Shown here one piece after another: positions 1 through 6,067 of a stretch of 51,666 nucleotides of DNA. Numbering within the stretch: the stretch's first letter is position 1; every line of letters begins with the position of its first letter. Both the position numbers and the translations under genes were made by a program. The DNA is taken from assembly GCA_017504945.1 (NCBI GenBank), contig JAFVQJ010000031.1, positions 1-51,666 on the forward strand, given 5' to 3'. The notes beneath the pieces were generated by a model, which was not told where the DNA came from, ran no database searches, and saw nothing but the letters and a program-made list of their open reading frames with translations. The DNA comes from Clostridia bacterium. GTDB taxonomy: Bacteria > Bacillota > Clostridia > Oscillospirales > RGIG5299.

Positions 1-74
1 CCCCGAACTGTTTCTCCGTCGCATCTGCGGCATTGCCGCATCTGCTCCCATTCGCAGTTCGATTCCCCTTGCTA

Positions 75-112
75 AAACAAAACAACCACCCTGTTGGGTG
101 GTTGTTTTGTTT
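75..112 (-). terminator. Duplicate tRNA-Glu terminator hairpin
   Basis: A 17-bp perfect stem with a TGTT loop, ending in a T-rich tract on the minus strand. It is the same as the hairpin at 249-286 that abuts the intact tRNA-Glu. Here it sits next to only a 19-nt tRNA fragment, so it has lost its gene. Confidence 0.75.
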
Positions 113-130
113 GGTGACGCCTAGGGGAAT
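112..130 (-). other. tRNA-Glu 3'-end fragment
   Basis: These 19 nt match the 3' end of the tRNA-Glu gene at 286-304 (CCA end plus acceptor strand and the start of the T arm). The match stops abruptly at 131, where non-tRNA sequence begins. A duplicated tRNA 3' end is what tRNA-targeting integrases or recombination at a tRNA gene leave behind. No integrase is present in the window, so the origin is inferred. Confidence 0.7.
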
Positions 131-164
131 TTCTCGCGGTCGTTTACACTCCCTTGGGCGAATT

Positions 165-187
165 CGAAACAGTTCCCCGAACTGTTT
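165..187. repeat. Perfect palindrome at the repeat junction
   Basis: GAAACAGTTC and GAACTGTTTC form a 10-bp perfect inverted repeat around a CCC centre. It spans the junction between the 44-bp spacer and copy B. The window's first base falls within what would be the same palindrome in the preceding unit. Confidence 0.75.
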
Positions 188-304
188 CTCCGTCGCATCT
201 GCGGCATTGCCGCATCTGCTCCCATTCGCAGTTCGATTCCCCTTGCTAAAACAAAACAACCACCCTGTTGGGTGGTTGTTTTGTTTGGTGACGCCTAGGG
301 GAAT
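175..304. repeat. Direct repeat copy B (174-bp tandem period)
   Basis: Second copy of the 130-bp repeat at 1-130. This copy continues into the complete tRNA-Glu gene, so it is the parental boundary, while copy A ends in a truncated tRNA. Confidence 0.85.
249..286 (-). terminator. tRNA-Glu intrinsic terminator
   Basis: A 17-bp perfect stem with a 4-nt loop followed by Ts on the minus strand. Its outermost base overlaps the last base of the encoded CCA end of tRNA-Glu, so terminator and tRNA 3' end are fused. It closes the tRNA-Met to tRNA-Glu transcript. Confidence 0.8.
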
Positions 305-360
305 CGAACCCCTGTTACAGCCGTGAAAGGGCCGTGTCTTAGCCGCTTGACCAAGGCGCC
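286..360 (-). tRNA. tRNA-Glu (UUC)
   Basis: The minus strand folds as a 75-nt cloverleaf including an encoded CCA. The acceptor stem is GGCGCCT with AGGCGTC, the anticodon loop CTTTCAC gives anticodon TTC, and the T arm holds GGTTCGATTCC. Three bases separate it from tRNA-Met upstream, and both are probably transcribed from the promoter at 481-509. Confidence 0.95.
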
Positions 361-363
361 TCG

Positions 364-440
364 TGGTAGCGGCAGTCGGATTTGAACCAACGACCTGCCG
401 GGTATGAACCGGATGCTCTAGCCAGCTGAGCTATGCCGCC
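364..440 (-). tRNA. tRNA-Met (CAU), elongator type
   Basis: A 77-nt cloverleaf with encoded CCA; the loop TTCATAC gives anticodon CAT. The acceptor stem is fully paired (G1-U72 wobble) and the anticodon stem lacks the three G-C pairs of initiators, so this is not fMet. A lysidine-modified tRNA-Ile2 also carries CAT and cannot be fully excluded, but the body resembles elongator Met. Confidence 0.9.
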
Positions 441-480
441 ACGTTTGCTTTTTGCCGCCGCTATTTTCGACAGCCAAGAT

Positions 481-509
481 ATTGTAATATATTTTTTTGA
501 ATTTGTCAA
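481..509 (-). promoter_or_regulatory. tRNA-Met/tRNA-Glu promoter
   Basis: Read on the minus strand: TTGACA, 17 bp, TACAAT, starting transcription about 35 bp before tRNA-Met. The -35 is a perfect consensus, as expected for a stable RNA operon. Confidence 0.8.
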
Positions 510-548
510 TACTAAAATGCGAAAAAAACTTTTTTTCTCAAAAAATAC

Positions 549-577
549 TTTACAAACCAAACATTATATGCTATAAT
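549..577 (+). promoter_or_regulatory. rpsO promoter
   Basis: TTTACA (549-554), 17 bp, TATAAT (572-577). It points away from the tRNA promoter at 481-509, so the two units are divergent, and it leaves an rpsO leader of about 95 nt. Confidence 0.8.
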
Positions 578-582
578 AATCA

Positions 583-666
583 GGCTTTTGACACGGTTTG
601 GGGTGTAAGCCTTAAAAAAGGACACTTCCTGCCCCTTGCTGAGTCGATTGAAAATAATTAAATCGG
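583..666 (+). promoter_or_regulatory. Structured rpsO 5' leader
   Basis: The leader contains AGGCTT...AAGCCT enclosing ACAC...GTGT. Next to the start codon, CGATT (645-649) pairs with AATCG (661-665), whose last G begins the Shine-Dalgarno GGAGG. The second stem could partly hide the ribosome site, consistent with S15 autoregulation as known in several bacteria. The pairings are seen; the regulation is inferred. Confidence 0.5.
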
Positions 667-677
667 AGGAAAATCCA

Positions 678-941
678 ATGCTTAAAGAAAGAAAGCACGA
701 AATCATCGAAGCCAACAAGCTTCACGACACCGACACCGGCTCGCCCGAGGTTCAGATCGCCGTTCTCACCGAGAAGATCGCAGCCCTCACCGAGCATCTC
801 AAAGCCAACAAGCACGACAATCACTCACGTCGCGGCCTTTACAAAATGGTCGGTCACAGACGTAACCTCTTGAACTACCTTTATAATAAGGATATCGAGA
901 GATACCGTGCAATAGTTGCAAAGTTAAACCTCAGAAAGTAA
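678..941 (+). CDS. rpsO: 30S ribosomal protein S15
   Basis: Encodes 87 aa, the usual S15 length. S15 binds the three-way junction of 16S rRNA early in assembly of the small-subunit platform. Family signatures visible are [10 protein letters not shown] near residues 20-29 and the [20 protein letters not shown] block. The ATG at 678 is chosen over an in-frame start 42 bp upstream because GGAGG lies 8-10 nt before it. The neighbour downstream is pnp, the conserved rpsO-pnp pair, which links ribosome synthesis with RNA decay. Confidence 0.97.
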   Translation: MLKERKHEIIEANKLHDTDTGSPEVQIAVLTEKIAALTEHLKANKHDNHSRRGLYKMVGHRRNLLNYLYNKDIERYRAIVAKLNLRK

Positions 942-945
942 TGAG

Positions 946-980
946 AAAACGGGGGTGCGGATATTCATCTGCACTCCCGT
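946..980 (+). terminator. Hairpin after rpsO (weak terminator or processing site)
   Basis: ACGGGGGTGCGGAT pairs with ATCTGCACTCCCGT through a stem with two G-T wobbles. No clear T tract follows, so it probably attenuates or stabilises the rpsO mRNA end rather than fully stopping transcription into pnp. Confidence 0.55.
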
Positions 981-993
981 AAATCATATTTAA

Positions 994-1090
994 AGGAGCG
1001 TTTTGTTAGGCTTAGCCATTATATAAGCGGTCAAAAACGGCGTATTTTTGCGTTTATATAATTGCTAAAACCTTCCGAAACGCCCCCAAA
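994..1090 (+). promoter_or_regulatory. Long pnp leader hairpin
   Basis: A nearly continuous stem-loop. The core arms are 1009-1029 (GGCTTAGC...TATAAGCG) and 1051-1072 (CGTTTATATA...TAAAACC), with inner pairing CAAAAA/TTTTTG and outer pairing of GGAGCGTTT with AAACGCCCC. In E. coli the pnp leader forms an RNase III-cut hairpin used by PNPase for autoregulation. This has the same position and shape, so similar control is inferred. It ends about 10 nt before the Shine-Dalgarno. Confidence 0.65.
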
Positions 1091-1114
1091 AACAAAAAAT
1101 GGAGGAATAGTAAA

Positions 1115-3238
1115 ATGTACGAAAATCACAGAATTTTTGAAACGATGTACTGCGGCAAAAAGCTCGTTGTTGAAACAGGCAAATACGCAGAGCTCGCAAA
1201 CGGATCTGCAATGATCCGCTACGGCGATACCGCCGTTTTGGCAGCTGTAACCGCATCTGCCGCACCGAGAGAGGGAGTAGATTTCTTCCCCCTTTCAGTT
1301 GAATTCCAGGAAAGACTCTACGCTGTCGGCAAGATCCCCGGCAGCTTCCTCAAGAGAGAGGGAAGACCCTCCGATAAAGCGGTCCTTTCGTCCCGTGTTA
1401 TCGACCGTCCCATCCGTCCTCTCTTCCCCAAGGATATGAGAAACGACGTTGCGGTCGTTCTCACCGTTATGTCAGTCGATAACGACTGTCTTCCCGAGAT
1501 AGTAGGTATGATAGGCGCATCAGTTGCTCTCTCTATCTCCGATATTCCGTGGGGCGGCCCCATCGGCGGCGCAAACGTAGGCTACGTTGACGGCGAGATA
1601 ATCGTAAATCCCACCTTTGAGCAGCGCGAGAAGAGCACCCTCAACCTCACCGTTGCGGCATCTGCCGAGAAGGTAGTTATGATCGAGGCGGGCGCAAACG
1701 AGATACCCGACGACGTAATGTTCGACGCTATTATGAAGGCGCACGAGGAGATAAAGCCCATCGTTGACTTCATCAATATGATAAAGGCAGAGGTCGGCAA
1801 GCCGAAGTTCGAGTTCCAGTCAATGGTAGTTGACGAGGATATGTACAACGCGATCAAGGATTTCTGCATCGAGAAGGTAAGATACGCCCTCGATACCGAC
1901 GATAAAAACGTCAGAGACGCACGTATGAAGGTAGTAAACGAGGAGGTCTTGGAGCATTTTGCCGAGACCTATCCCGCAGAGGAATACGGCGCAGCTATCG
2001 CAGAGTGTATGTATAAGCTTCAGAAATACGTTGTTCGCCGTTGGCTTCTTGACGACAACAAGCGTGTTGACGGCAGAGGAATCGATCAGATACGTCCCTT
2101 GCACGCCGAGGTGGATATTCTTCCCAGAACCCACGGCTCTGCACTTTTTGCAAGAGGTCAGACTCAGGTCCTTACCATTGCGACCCTCGGCTCTGTTGCT
2201 GAAAGACAGCTTCTTGACGGTATCGACACCGAGGAATTCAAGAGATATATGCACCACTACAATATGCCGCCCTACTCGGTAGGTGAGGCAAAGGCACCCA
2301 GAAGCCCCGGCAGACGTGAGATCGGTCACGGCGCACTTGCTGAAAGAGCGCTCGAGCCCGTAATTCCCTCCGAAGAGGAATTCCCCTATTCTATCCGTCT
2401 TGTATCTGAGGTACTTACCTCAAACGGCTCCACCTCGCAGGGCTCCATCTGCGCATCCACTCTTGCACTTATGGCAGCAGGCGTTCCGATAAGAAAGCCC
2501 GTTGCAGGCATCTCCTGCGGTCTTATCACCGAGGGCGAGCGCTGGATGACCATGGTAGATATTCAGGGCGTTGAGGACTTCTTCGGCGATATGGACTTCA
2601 AGGTAGCAGGTACTCACGAGGGTATCACCGCTATCCAGATGGACCTTAAGATCGACGGCCTTACCCCCGAGATCATCAGAAGCGCATTTGAAAAGACTCA
2701 CAAGGCAAGAAACTATATACTCGACGAGGTTATGCTCAAGGCTATCCCCGCTCCGAGAAAAGAGCTTTCACCCTACGCACCCAAGATGCTCACCACCGCA
2801 GTTCCCGTTGACAAGATAAAGGACGTTATCGGTAAGGGCGGCTCGGTTATCCAGAAGATAATCGCAGAGACCGGCACCAAGATCGACGTTGAAGAGGACG
2901 GCAGAATATTCGTAGCTTGCATAGATATCGAAGCAGGTAAGAGAGCTATCAATATAATCGAAACCATCGTTAACGACCCGATCCCCGGCACTATCTACAC
3001 CGGCAAGGTAACCAAGATAATCCCCATCGGCGCATTCGTAGAGATCGCACCCGGCAAGGAAGGCCTTGTTCATATCAAAAACCTCGATAACAAATTCGTC
3101 AACAAGGTTGAGGACGTTGTTACGGTAGGCGACGAGATCGTTGTAAAATGCATCGAGATAGATTCTCAGGGCAGAATCAACCTCTCTCGCAAGGCAGCTC
3201 TTGCGCCTCCCGAGCCCAAGCACCTCGAAGACAGATAA
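1115..3238 (+). CDS. pnp: Polyribonucleotide nucleotidyltransferase (PNPase)
   Basis: Encodes 707 aa, the standard length. PNPase degrades RNA 3' to 5' by phosphorolysis, releasing nucleoside diphosphates, and acts as a cytoplasmic trimer. Domain order: first RNase PH-like domain (about 10-145), all-alpha linker, second catalytic RNase PH domain with RSPGRREIGHGALAERAL near 395-415, KH domain with DVIGKGGSVIQKI near 570, and C-terminal S1 domain (GAFVEIAPGKEGLVHI, about 645-700). The start at 1115 has GGAGG 9 nt upstream. It is very probably cotranscribed with rpsO and controlled through the leader hairpin at 994-1090. Confidence 0.97.
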   Translation: MYENHRIFETMYCGKKLVVETGKYAELANGSAMIRYGDTAVLAAVTASAAPREGVDFFPLSVEFQERLYAVGKIPGSFLKREGRPSDKAVLSSRVIDRPIRPLFPKDMRNDVAVVLTVMSVDNDCLPEIVGMIGASVALSISDIPWGGPIGGANVGYVDGEIIVNPTFEQREKSTLNLTVAASAEKVVMIEAGANEIPDDVMFDAIMKAHEEIKPIVDFINMIKAEVGKPKFEFQSMVVDEDMYNAIKDFCIEKVRYALDTDDKNVRDARMKVVNEEVLEHFAETYPAEEYGAAIAECMYKLQKYVVRRWLLDDNKRVDGRGIDQIRPLHAEVDILPRTHGSALFARGQTQVLTIATLGSVAERQLLDGIDTEEFKRYMHHYNMPPYSVGEAKAPRSPGRREIGHGALAERALEPVIPSEEEFPYSIRLVSEVLTSNGSTSQGSICASTLALMAAGVPIRKPVAGISCGLITEGERWMTMVDIQGVEDFFGDMDFKVAGTHEGITAIQMDLKIDGLTPEIIRSAFEKTHKARNYILDEVMLKAIPAPRKELSPYAPKMLTTAVPVDKIKDVIGKGGSVIQKIIAETGTKIDVEEDGRIFVACIDIEAGKRAINIIETIVNDPIPGTIYTGKVTKIIPIGAFVEIAPGKEGLVHIKNLDNKFVNKVEDVVTVGDEIVVKCIEIDSQGRINLSRKAALAPPEPKHLEDR

Positions 3239-3260
3239 TTTACGGAACGGAGTAATAAAA

Positions 3261-4124
3261 ATGTTGGTTTCAGCAAAAGAAATGCTTGAAAAAGCAGCAA
3301 AAGGCGGCTATGCCGTCGCACAGATAAATATAAACAACCTTGAATGGACCAAAGCCGTTTTGGAAACGGTAGAGGAAATGCGTTCACCCGTTATCCTCGG
3401 CGTAAGCGAGGGTGCAGGCAAGTATATGGGCGGCTACAAAACGGTAGTCGGCATGGTAAACGGACTCCTTACGGAGCTTAACATCACCGTTCCCGTTGCT
3501 CTTCACCTCGACCACGGAAGCTACGAGGGCGCAAAAAAGACCATCGAAGCAGGCTTTTCCTCGGTAATGTTCGACGGATCTCACTATCCCATCGCAGAGA
3601 ACATTGAAAAGACCAAGGAGCTCGTTGATATCTGCAATAAGCTCGGTCTTTCCCTTGAGGCTGAGGTAGGCTCAATCGGCGGCGAGGAGGACGGAGTTGT
3701 CGGCGGCGGTGAGGTAGCAAGCCCCGAGGAGTGCAAAATGATAGCAGACCTCGGCGTTACCATGCTCGCAGCCGGTATCGGCAATATCCACGGCAAATAT
3801 CCTGCAAACTGGCAGGGCCTTCGCTTCGACGTTCTTGAGAAGATAAAGGCTCTCACCGGCGATATGCCTCTCGTTCTCCACGGCGGCACCGGTATCCCCG
3901 CAGATATGATACAGAAGGCAATAAGCCTCGGCGTTGCAAAAATAAACGTAAACACCGAGTGTCAGCTTTCCTTTGCGGCTGCAACCAGAAAATATATCGA
4001 AGAGGGAAAAGACCTTGAGGGCAAGGGCTTTGATCCCAGAAAGCTCTTAAAGCCCGGCTACGAGGCAATAAAAGCAACTGTAAGAGAGAAAATAACTCTC
4101 TTTGGTTCGGCAAATAAGGCATAA
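3261..4124 (+). CDS. fba: Class II fructose-1,6-bisphosphate aldolase
   Basis: Encodes 287 aa. This Zn2+-dependent enzyme cleaves fructose-1,6-bisphosphate to DHAP and glyceraldehyde-3-phosphate in glycolysis and gluconeogenesis. Visible class II motifs are HLDHG (base and zinc ligand region), EAEVGSIGGEEDG, GNIHGKY with a zinc His, VLHGGTG, and NVNTE near the C terminus. The start at 3261 is preceded by ACGGAG at good spacing, and the longer in-frame extension overlaps pnp and is rejected. It lies only 22 bp after pnp, an unusual partner, and no terminator is seen between them. Confidence 0.96.
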   Translation: MLVSAKEMLEKAAKGGYAVAQININNLEWTKAVLETVEEMRSPVILGVSEGAGKYMGGYKTVVGMVNGLLTELNITVPVALHLDHGSYEGAKKTIEAGFSSVMFDGSHYPIAENIEKTKELVDICNKLGLSLEAEVGSIGGEEDGVVGGGEVASPEECKMIADLGVTMLAAGIGNIHGKYPANWQGLRFDVLEKIKALTGDMPLVLHGGTGIPADMIQKAISLGVAKINVNTECQLSFAAATRKYIEEGKDLEGKGFDPRKLLKPGYEAIKATVREKITLFGSANKA

Positions 4125-4138
4125 TTTTAAAAAAACTG

Positions 4139-4167
4139 TTGACAAACCCAAAAAACAGTGGTATAAT
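4139..4167 (+). promoter_or_regulatory. rplJL promoter
   Basis: TTGACA, 17 bp, TATAAT: a perfect consensus immediately after fba. It starts a leader of about 170 nt. Confidence 0.88.
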
Positions 4168-4173
4168 AAACAA

Positions 4174-4334
4174 GTTCTAACCGAAGACAGCAGGTTTCCG
4201 AAAGGATATAATCTTAACAAGGCCTGCCGAGGAAAGAGTAAAAACGCTAACGTTATTAGTATTTTTGCGCTCCTCGATTCCGGTCGGGGAGCGTTTCTTA
4301 TTTCCTCCCGTCCGGTCGGACAATATTTACGGAG
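4174..4334 (+). promoter_or_regulatory. Ribosomal L10 leader with attenuator
   Basis: The segment from ACCGAAGACAGCAGGTTTCC through CCTGCCGAGGAAA matches the bacterial L10 leader pattern, to which the L10(L12)4 complex binds. It is followed by a GC-rich stem CGCTCC...GGAGCG (4268-4293) and a short U-rich run, acting as an attenuator. Control of rplJL by its own products is known for this leader family; the binding here is inferred from the match. Confidence 0.8.
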
Positions 4335-4343
4335 GTGAAAAAA

Positions 4344-4835
4344 ATGCCCAGTCAGGCAAATATCGACAGCAAAAAGGTCGTAATCGCAGAGCTCACCGAA
4401 AAGTTCAAGAATGCAACAAGCTGCGTTCTCGTAAACTACAGCGGTATCTCCGTTGAGAACGACACCAAGCTCCGTGCAGAGTTCCGTAAGGCAGACGTTG
4501 AATATGTTGTTGCTAAAAACACCATGATCCGTTTTGCACTCAAGGAAGCAGGCATCGAAGGTCTCGATGAGCTTTTAAACGGCAACACCGCACTCGCAAT
4601 TTCCAAGGATGCAACCACCGCAGCCAAGATCGTTTGCGAATTCGCTGAAAAGAATGATTACTACGAAGTAAAAGGCGGATTTATGGACGGTAAGGCTATC
4701 GACAAAGCAACCGTCGAAGCACTTGCAAAGATTCCCTCGAAGGAAGTTCTCATCGCAAGACTTCTCGGCAGCTTCAAGGCACCCCTTTCCAACTTTGTTT
4801 ATCTGCTTAACGCTATCGCAGAGAAAAACGCGTAA
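4344..4835 (+). CDS. rplJ: 50S ribosomal protein L10
   Basis: Encodes 163 aa. L10 anchors L7/L12 dimers to 23S rRNA to make the ribosomal stalk that recruits translation factors. The N terminus (KKVVIAELTEKFKNA, VLVNYSGISV) and the block VVAKNTMIRFALKEAG are typical. A GTG at 4335 lies inside the Shine-Dalgarno GGAGGTG (4331-4337), so the ATG at 4344, 6 nt beyond it, is the start. The gene pair rplJ-rplL stands alone, without the usual rplK-rplA upstream or rpoBC downstream. Confidence 0.96.
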   Translation: MPSQANIDSKKVVIAELTEKFKNATSCVLVNYSGISVENDTKLRAEFRKADVEYVVAKNTMIRFALKEAGIEGLDELLNGNTALAISKDATTAAKIVCEFAEKNDYYEVKGGFMDGKAIDKATVEALAKIPSKEVLIARLLGSFKAPLSNFVYLLNAIAEKNA

Positions 4836-4891
4836 GATCGCGTAAAAAATCCAAAAAACTAAAAATAATCTAAATTATGGAGGATAAAATC

Positions 4892-5254
4892 ATGACTAAA
4901 GAAGAACTCATTGCCGCTATTAAAGAAATGACAGTTATCGAACTTAACGAACTCGTAAAGGCTTGCGAAGAGGAGTTTGGCGTTTCCGCTTCCGCTCCCG
5001 TTGCAGTAGCAGCAGCACCCGCTGCAGCAGCTGCTGAAGAGAAGACCGAATTCGACGTAGTACTCGCCGAAATAGGCCCCAACAAGCTTCAGGTTATCAA
5101 GGTTGTTCGTGAGATCACCGCTCTTGGCCTTGGCGAAGCAAAGGCTCTCGTTGAGTCTGCTCCCGCAAAGATCAAAGAGGCTCTCTCTAAGGACGATGCA
5201 GAGGCTATGAAGGCTAAGATCGAAGAGACCGGCGCAAAGATCGAGCTTAAGTAA
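4892..5254 (+). CDS. rplL: 50S ribosomal protein L7/L12
   Basis: Encodes 120 aa, the family length. It has an N-terminal dimerisation helix region (about 1-30), an Ala-rich flexible hinge ([17 protein letters not shown]), and the C-terminal factor-binding domain ([24 protein letters not shown]). An ATG at 4877 overlaps the Shine-Dalgarno GGAGG (4879-4883), so 4892 is the start. It is cotranscribed with rplJ 56 bp upstream and followed by a strong terminator. Confidence 0.97.
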   Translation: MTKEELIAAIKEMTVIELNELVKACEEEFGVSASAPVAVAAAPAAAAAEEKTEFDVVLAEIGPNKLQVIKVVREITALGLGEAKALVESAPAKIKEALSKDDAEAMKAKIEETGAKIELK

Positions 5255-5278
5255 GTTATTATTTAATAATTTGCAATC

Positions 5279-5311
5279 AAAAATCGCTGTTCGAAGGAAC
5301 AGCGATTTTTT
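5279..5311 (+). terminator. rplJL terminator
   Basis: AAATCGCTGTTC GAAG GAACAGCGATTT followed by a T run: an intrinsic terminator 24 bp after rplL. Confidence 0.9.
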
Positions 5312-5322
5312 GTACTCAAATA

Positions 5323-5356
5323 AAATAAAAGGCTCCGATAGGGAGCCTTTTATTTG
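5323..5356 (-). terminator. Terminator of the FDP-ferritin-rubredoxin operon
   Basis: AAATAAAAGGCTCC...GGAGCCTTTTATTT is a symmetric stem with A/T flanks on both sides. It closes the minus-strand operon 4 bp after the rubredoxin stop and may serve rplL as a second stop. Confidence 0.85.
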
Positions 5357-5359
5357 TAA

Positions 5360-5518
5360 TTACGCCTCCGAGAACTGATCCTTGCCTACACCGCAAAGAG
5401 GGCACTCGAAATCGTCGGGAAGATCTGCAAAGAGGGTGCCTGCCGCAATGCCGTTATTGGCATCGCCCAAAGCTTCGTCGTATTCCCAACCGCAAACGTC
5501 GCAAACGAATTTAGCCAT
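5360..5518 (-). CDS. Rubredoxin
   Basis: A 52-aa protein. It is a small cytoplasmic one-electron carrier with a single Fe bound by four Cys. Both knuckles are visible: [10 protein letters not shown] near the start and [11 protein letters not shown] near the end, with the usual spacing and the [10 protein letters not shown] core. GGAGG precedes the ATG. It is the last gene of the operon, 20 bp after ferritin, and is the obvious electron donor to the flavodiiron protein, although that protein also has its own rubredoxin domain. Confidence 0.95.
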   Translation of the reverse strand: MAKFVCDVCGWEYDEALGDANNGIAAGTLFADLPDDFECPLCGVGKDQFSEA

Positions 5519-5538
5519 TTTGTATTCCTCCTATATTA

Positions 5539-6048
5539 TTAAAGAACCAAGGAGGGTGCGGCATAAACTCTTGCTGCAAGCTCCTGATTAAGCATATAAA
5601 GGCTCTTGGGATCGGATCCGAAAAGCTCCATTTTAGAGATAAGATCGTTGGCGTTGGTTTCCTCCTCGCCCTGCTCCTTAACGAACCAGTCAAGGAACTG
5701 CATGGTGCGGAAATCTCTGACGTCGTAGGCTGCGCCGTATATTTCGTTTATAAGAGAGGTAACATACTTTTCATGCTCAAGACCGGCCTTTAAAACGTCC
5801 ATATTGCAGGAAAAAACCTTGTCGGGCTTTGCGATAGCGTCTAACGTTACGGGCATATCCTCGTTCTGAAGATAGGTGTAAAAGAGAATAGCGTGATCTC
5901 TTTCCTCCTGTGCCTGAACCATATACCAGTTTGCAAATCCGTCAAGACTCTTTGCCTTGAAATAGTTTGAAAAATCAAGGTAGAGGTAAGCCGAGTAAAA
6001 TTCCTTGTTGATCTGCGCATTGAGTAATTCATGAACCTTTTTATCCAT
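5539..6048 (-). CDS. ftn: Bacterial ferritin
   Basis: A 169-aa non-heme ferritin that oxidises Fe2+ with O2 or H2O2 and stores the Fe3+ mineral in a 24-mer cage. Ferroxidase ligands are visible: E16 (NKEFYSAYLYL), E49 and H52 (QEERDHAILFY), E93 (LEHEKYV), Q126 and E129/E130 (KEQGEEE). The family length is about 165-170 aa. GGAGG precedes the ATG, and the gene lies 19 bp behind the FDP gene. In this context it would keep iron from driving radical chemistry during oxygen exposure. Confidence 0.95.
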   Translation of the reverse strand: MDKKVHELLNAQINKEFYSAYLYLDFSNYFKAKSLDGFANWYMVQAQEERDHAILFYTYLQNEDMPVTLDAIAKPDKVFSCNMDVLKAGLEHEKYVTSLINEIYGAAYDVRDFRTMQFLDWFVKEQGEEETNANDLISKMELFGSDPKSLYMLNQELAARVYAAPSLVL

Positions 6049-6067
6049 TTTTATATCCTCCGTAAAA

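Larger units (their letters stand above)
1..130. repeat. Direct repeat copy A (174-bp tandem period)
   Basis: Bases 1-130 recur exactly, by eye, at 175-304, so the period is 174 bp (130 bp repeated plus 44 bp of spacer at 131-174). Each copy holds a GCATCTGC-flanked small palindrome, a 17-bp perfect hairpin and the last 19 nt of tRNA-Glu. The window begins inside the repeat, so more copies may lie to the left. A short open frame through this stretch only translates the repeat and is not a gene. Confidence 0.85.

Noticed and set aside
33..326. 97-codon open frame
   Set aside because: It only translates the 130-bp direct repeat twice and runs into tRNA-Glu; there is no ribosome site.
364..440. 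Initiator tRNA-fMet
   Set aside because: It lacks the three G-C pairs in the anticodon stem and the unpaired first base of initiators.
1820..2329. 169-codon antisense frame inside pnp
   Set aside because: The plus strand is a clear PNPase throughout, so this is a mirror of its codon pattern.
4335..4343. GTG start for rplJ
   Set aside because: This GTG is part of the Shine-Dalgarno GGAGGTG that serves the ATG at 4344.
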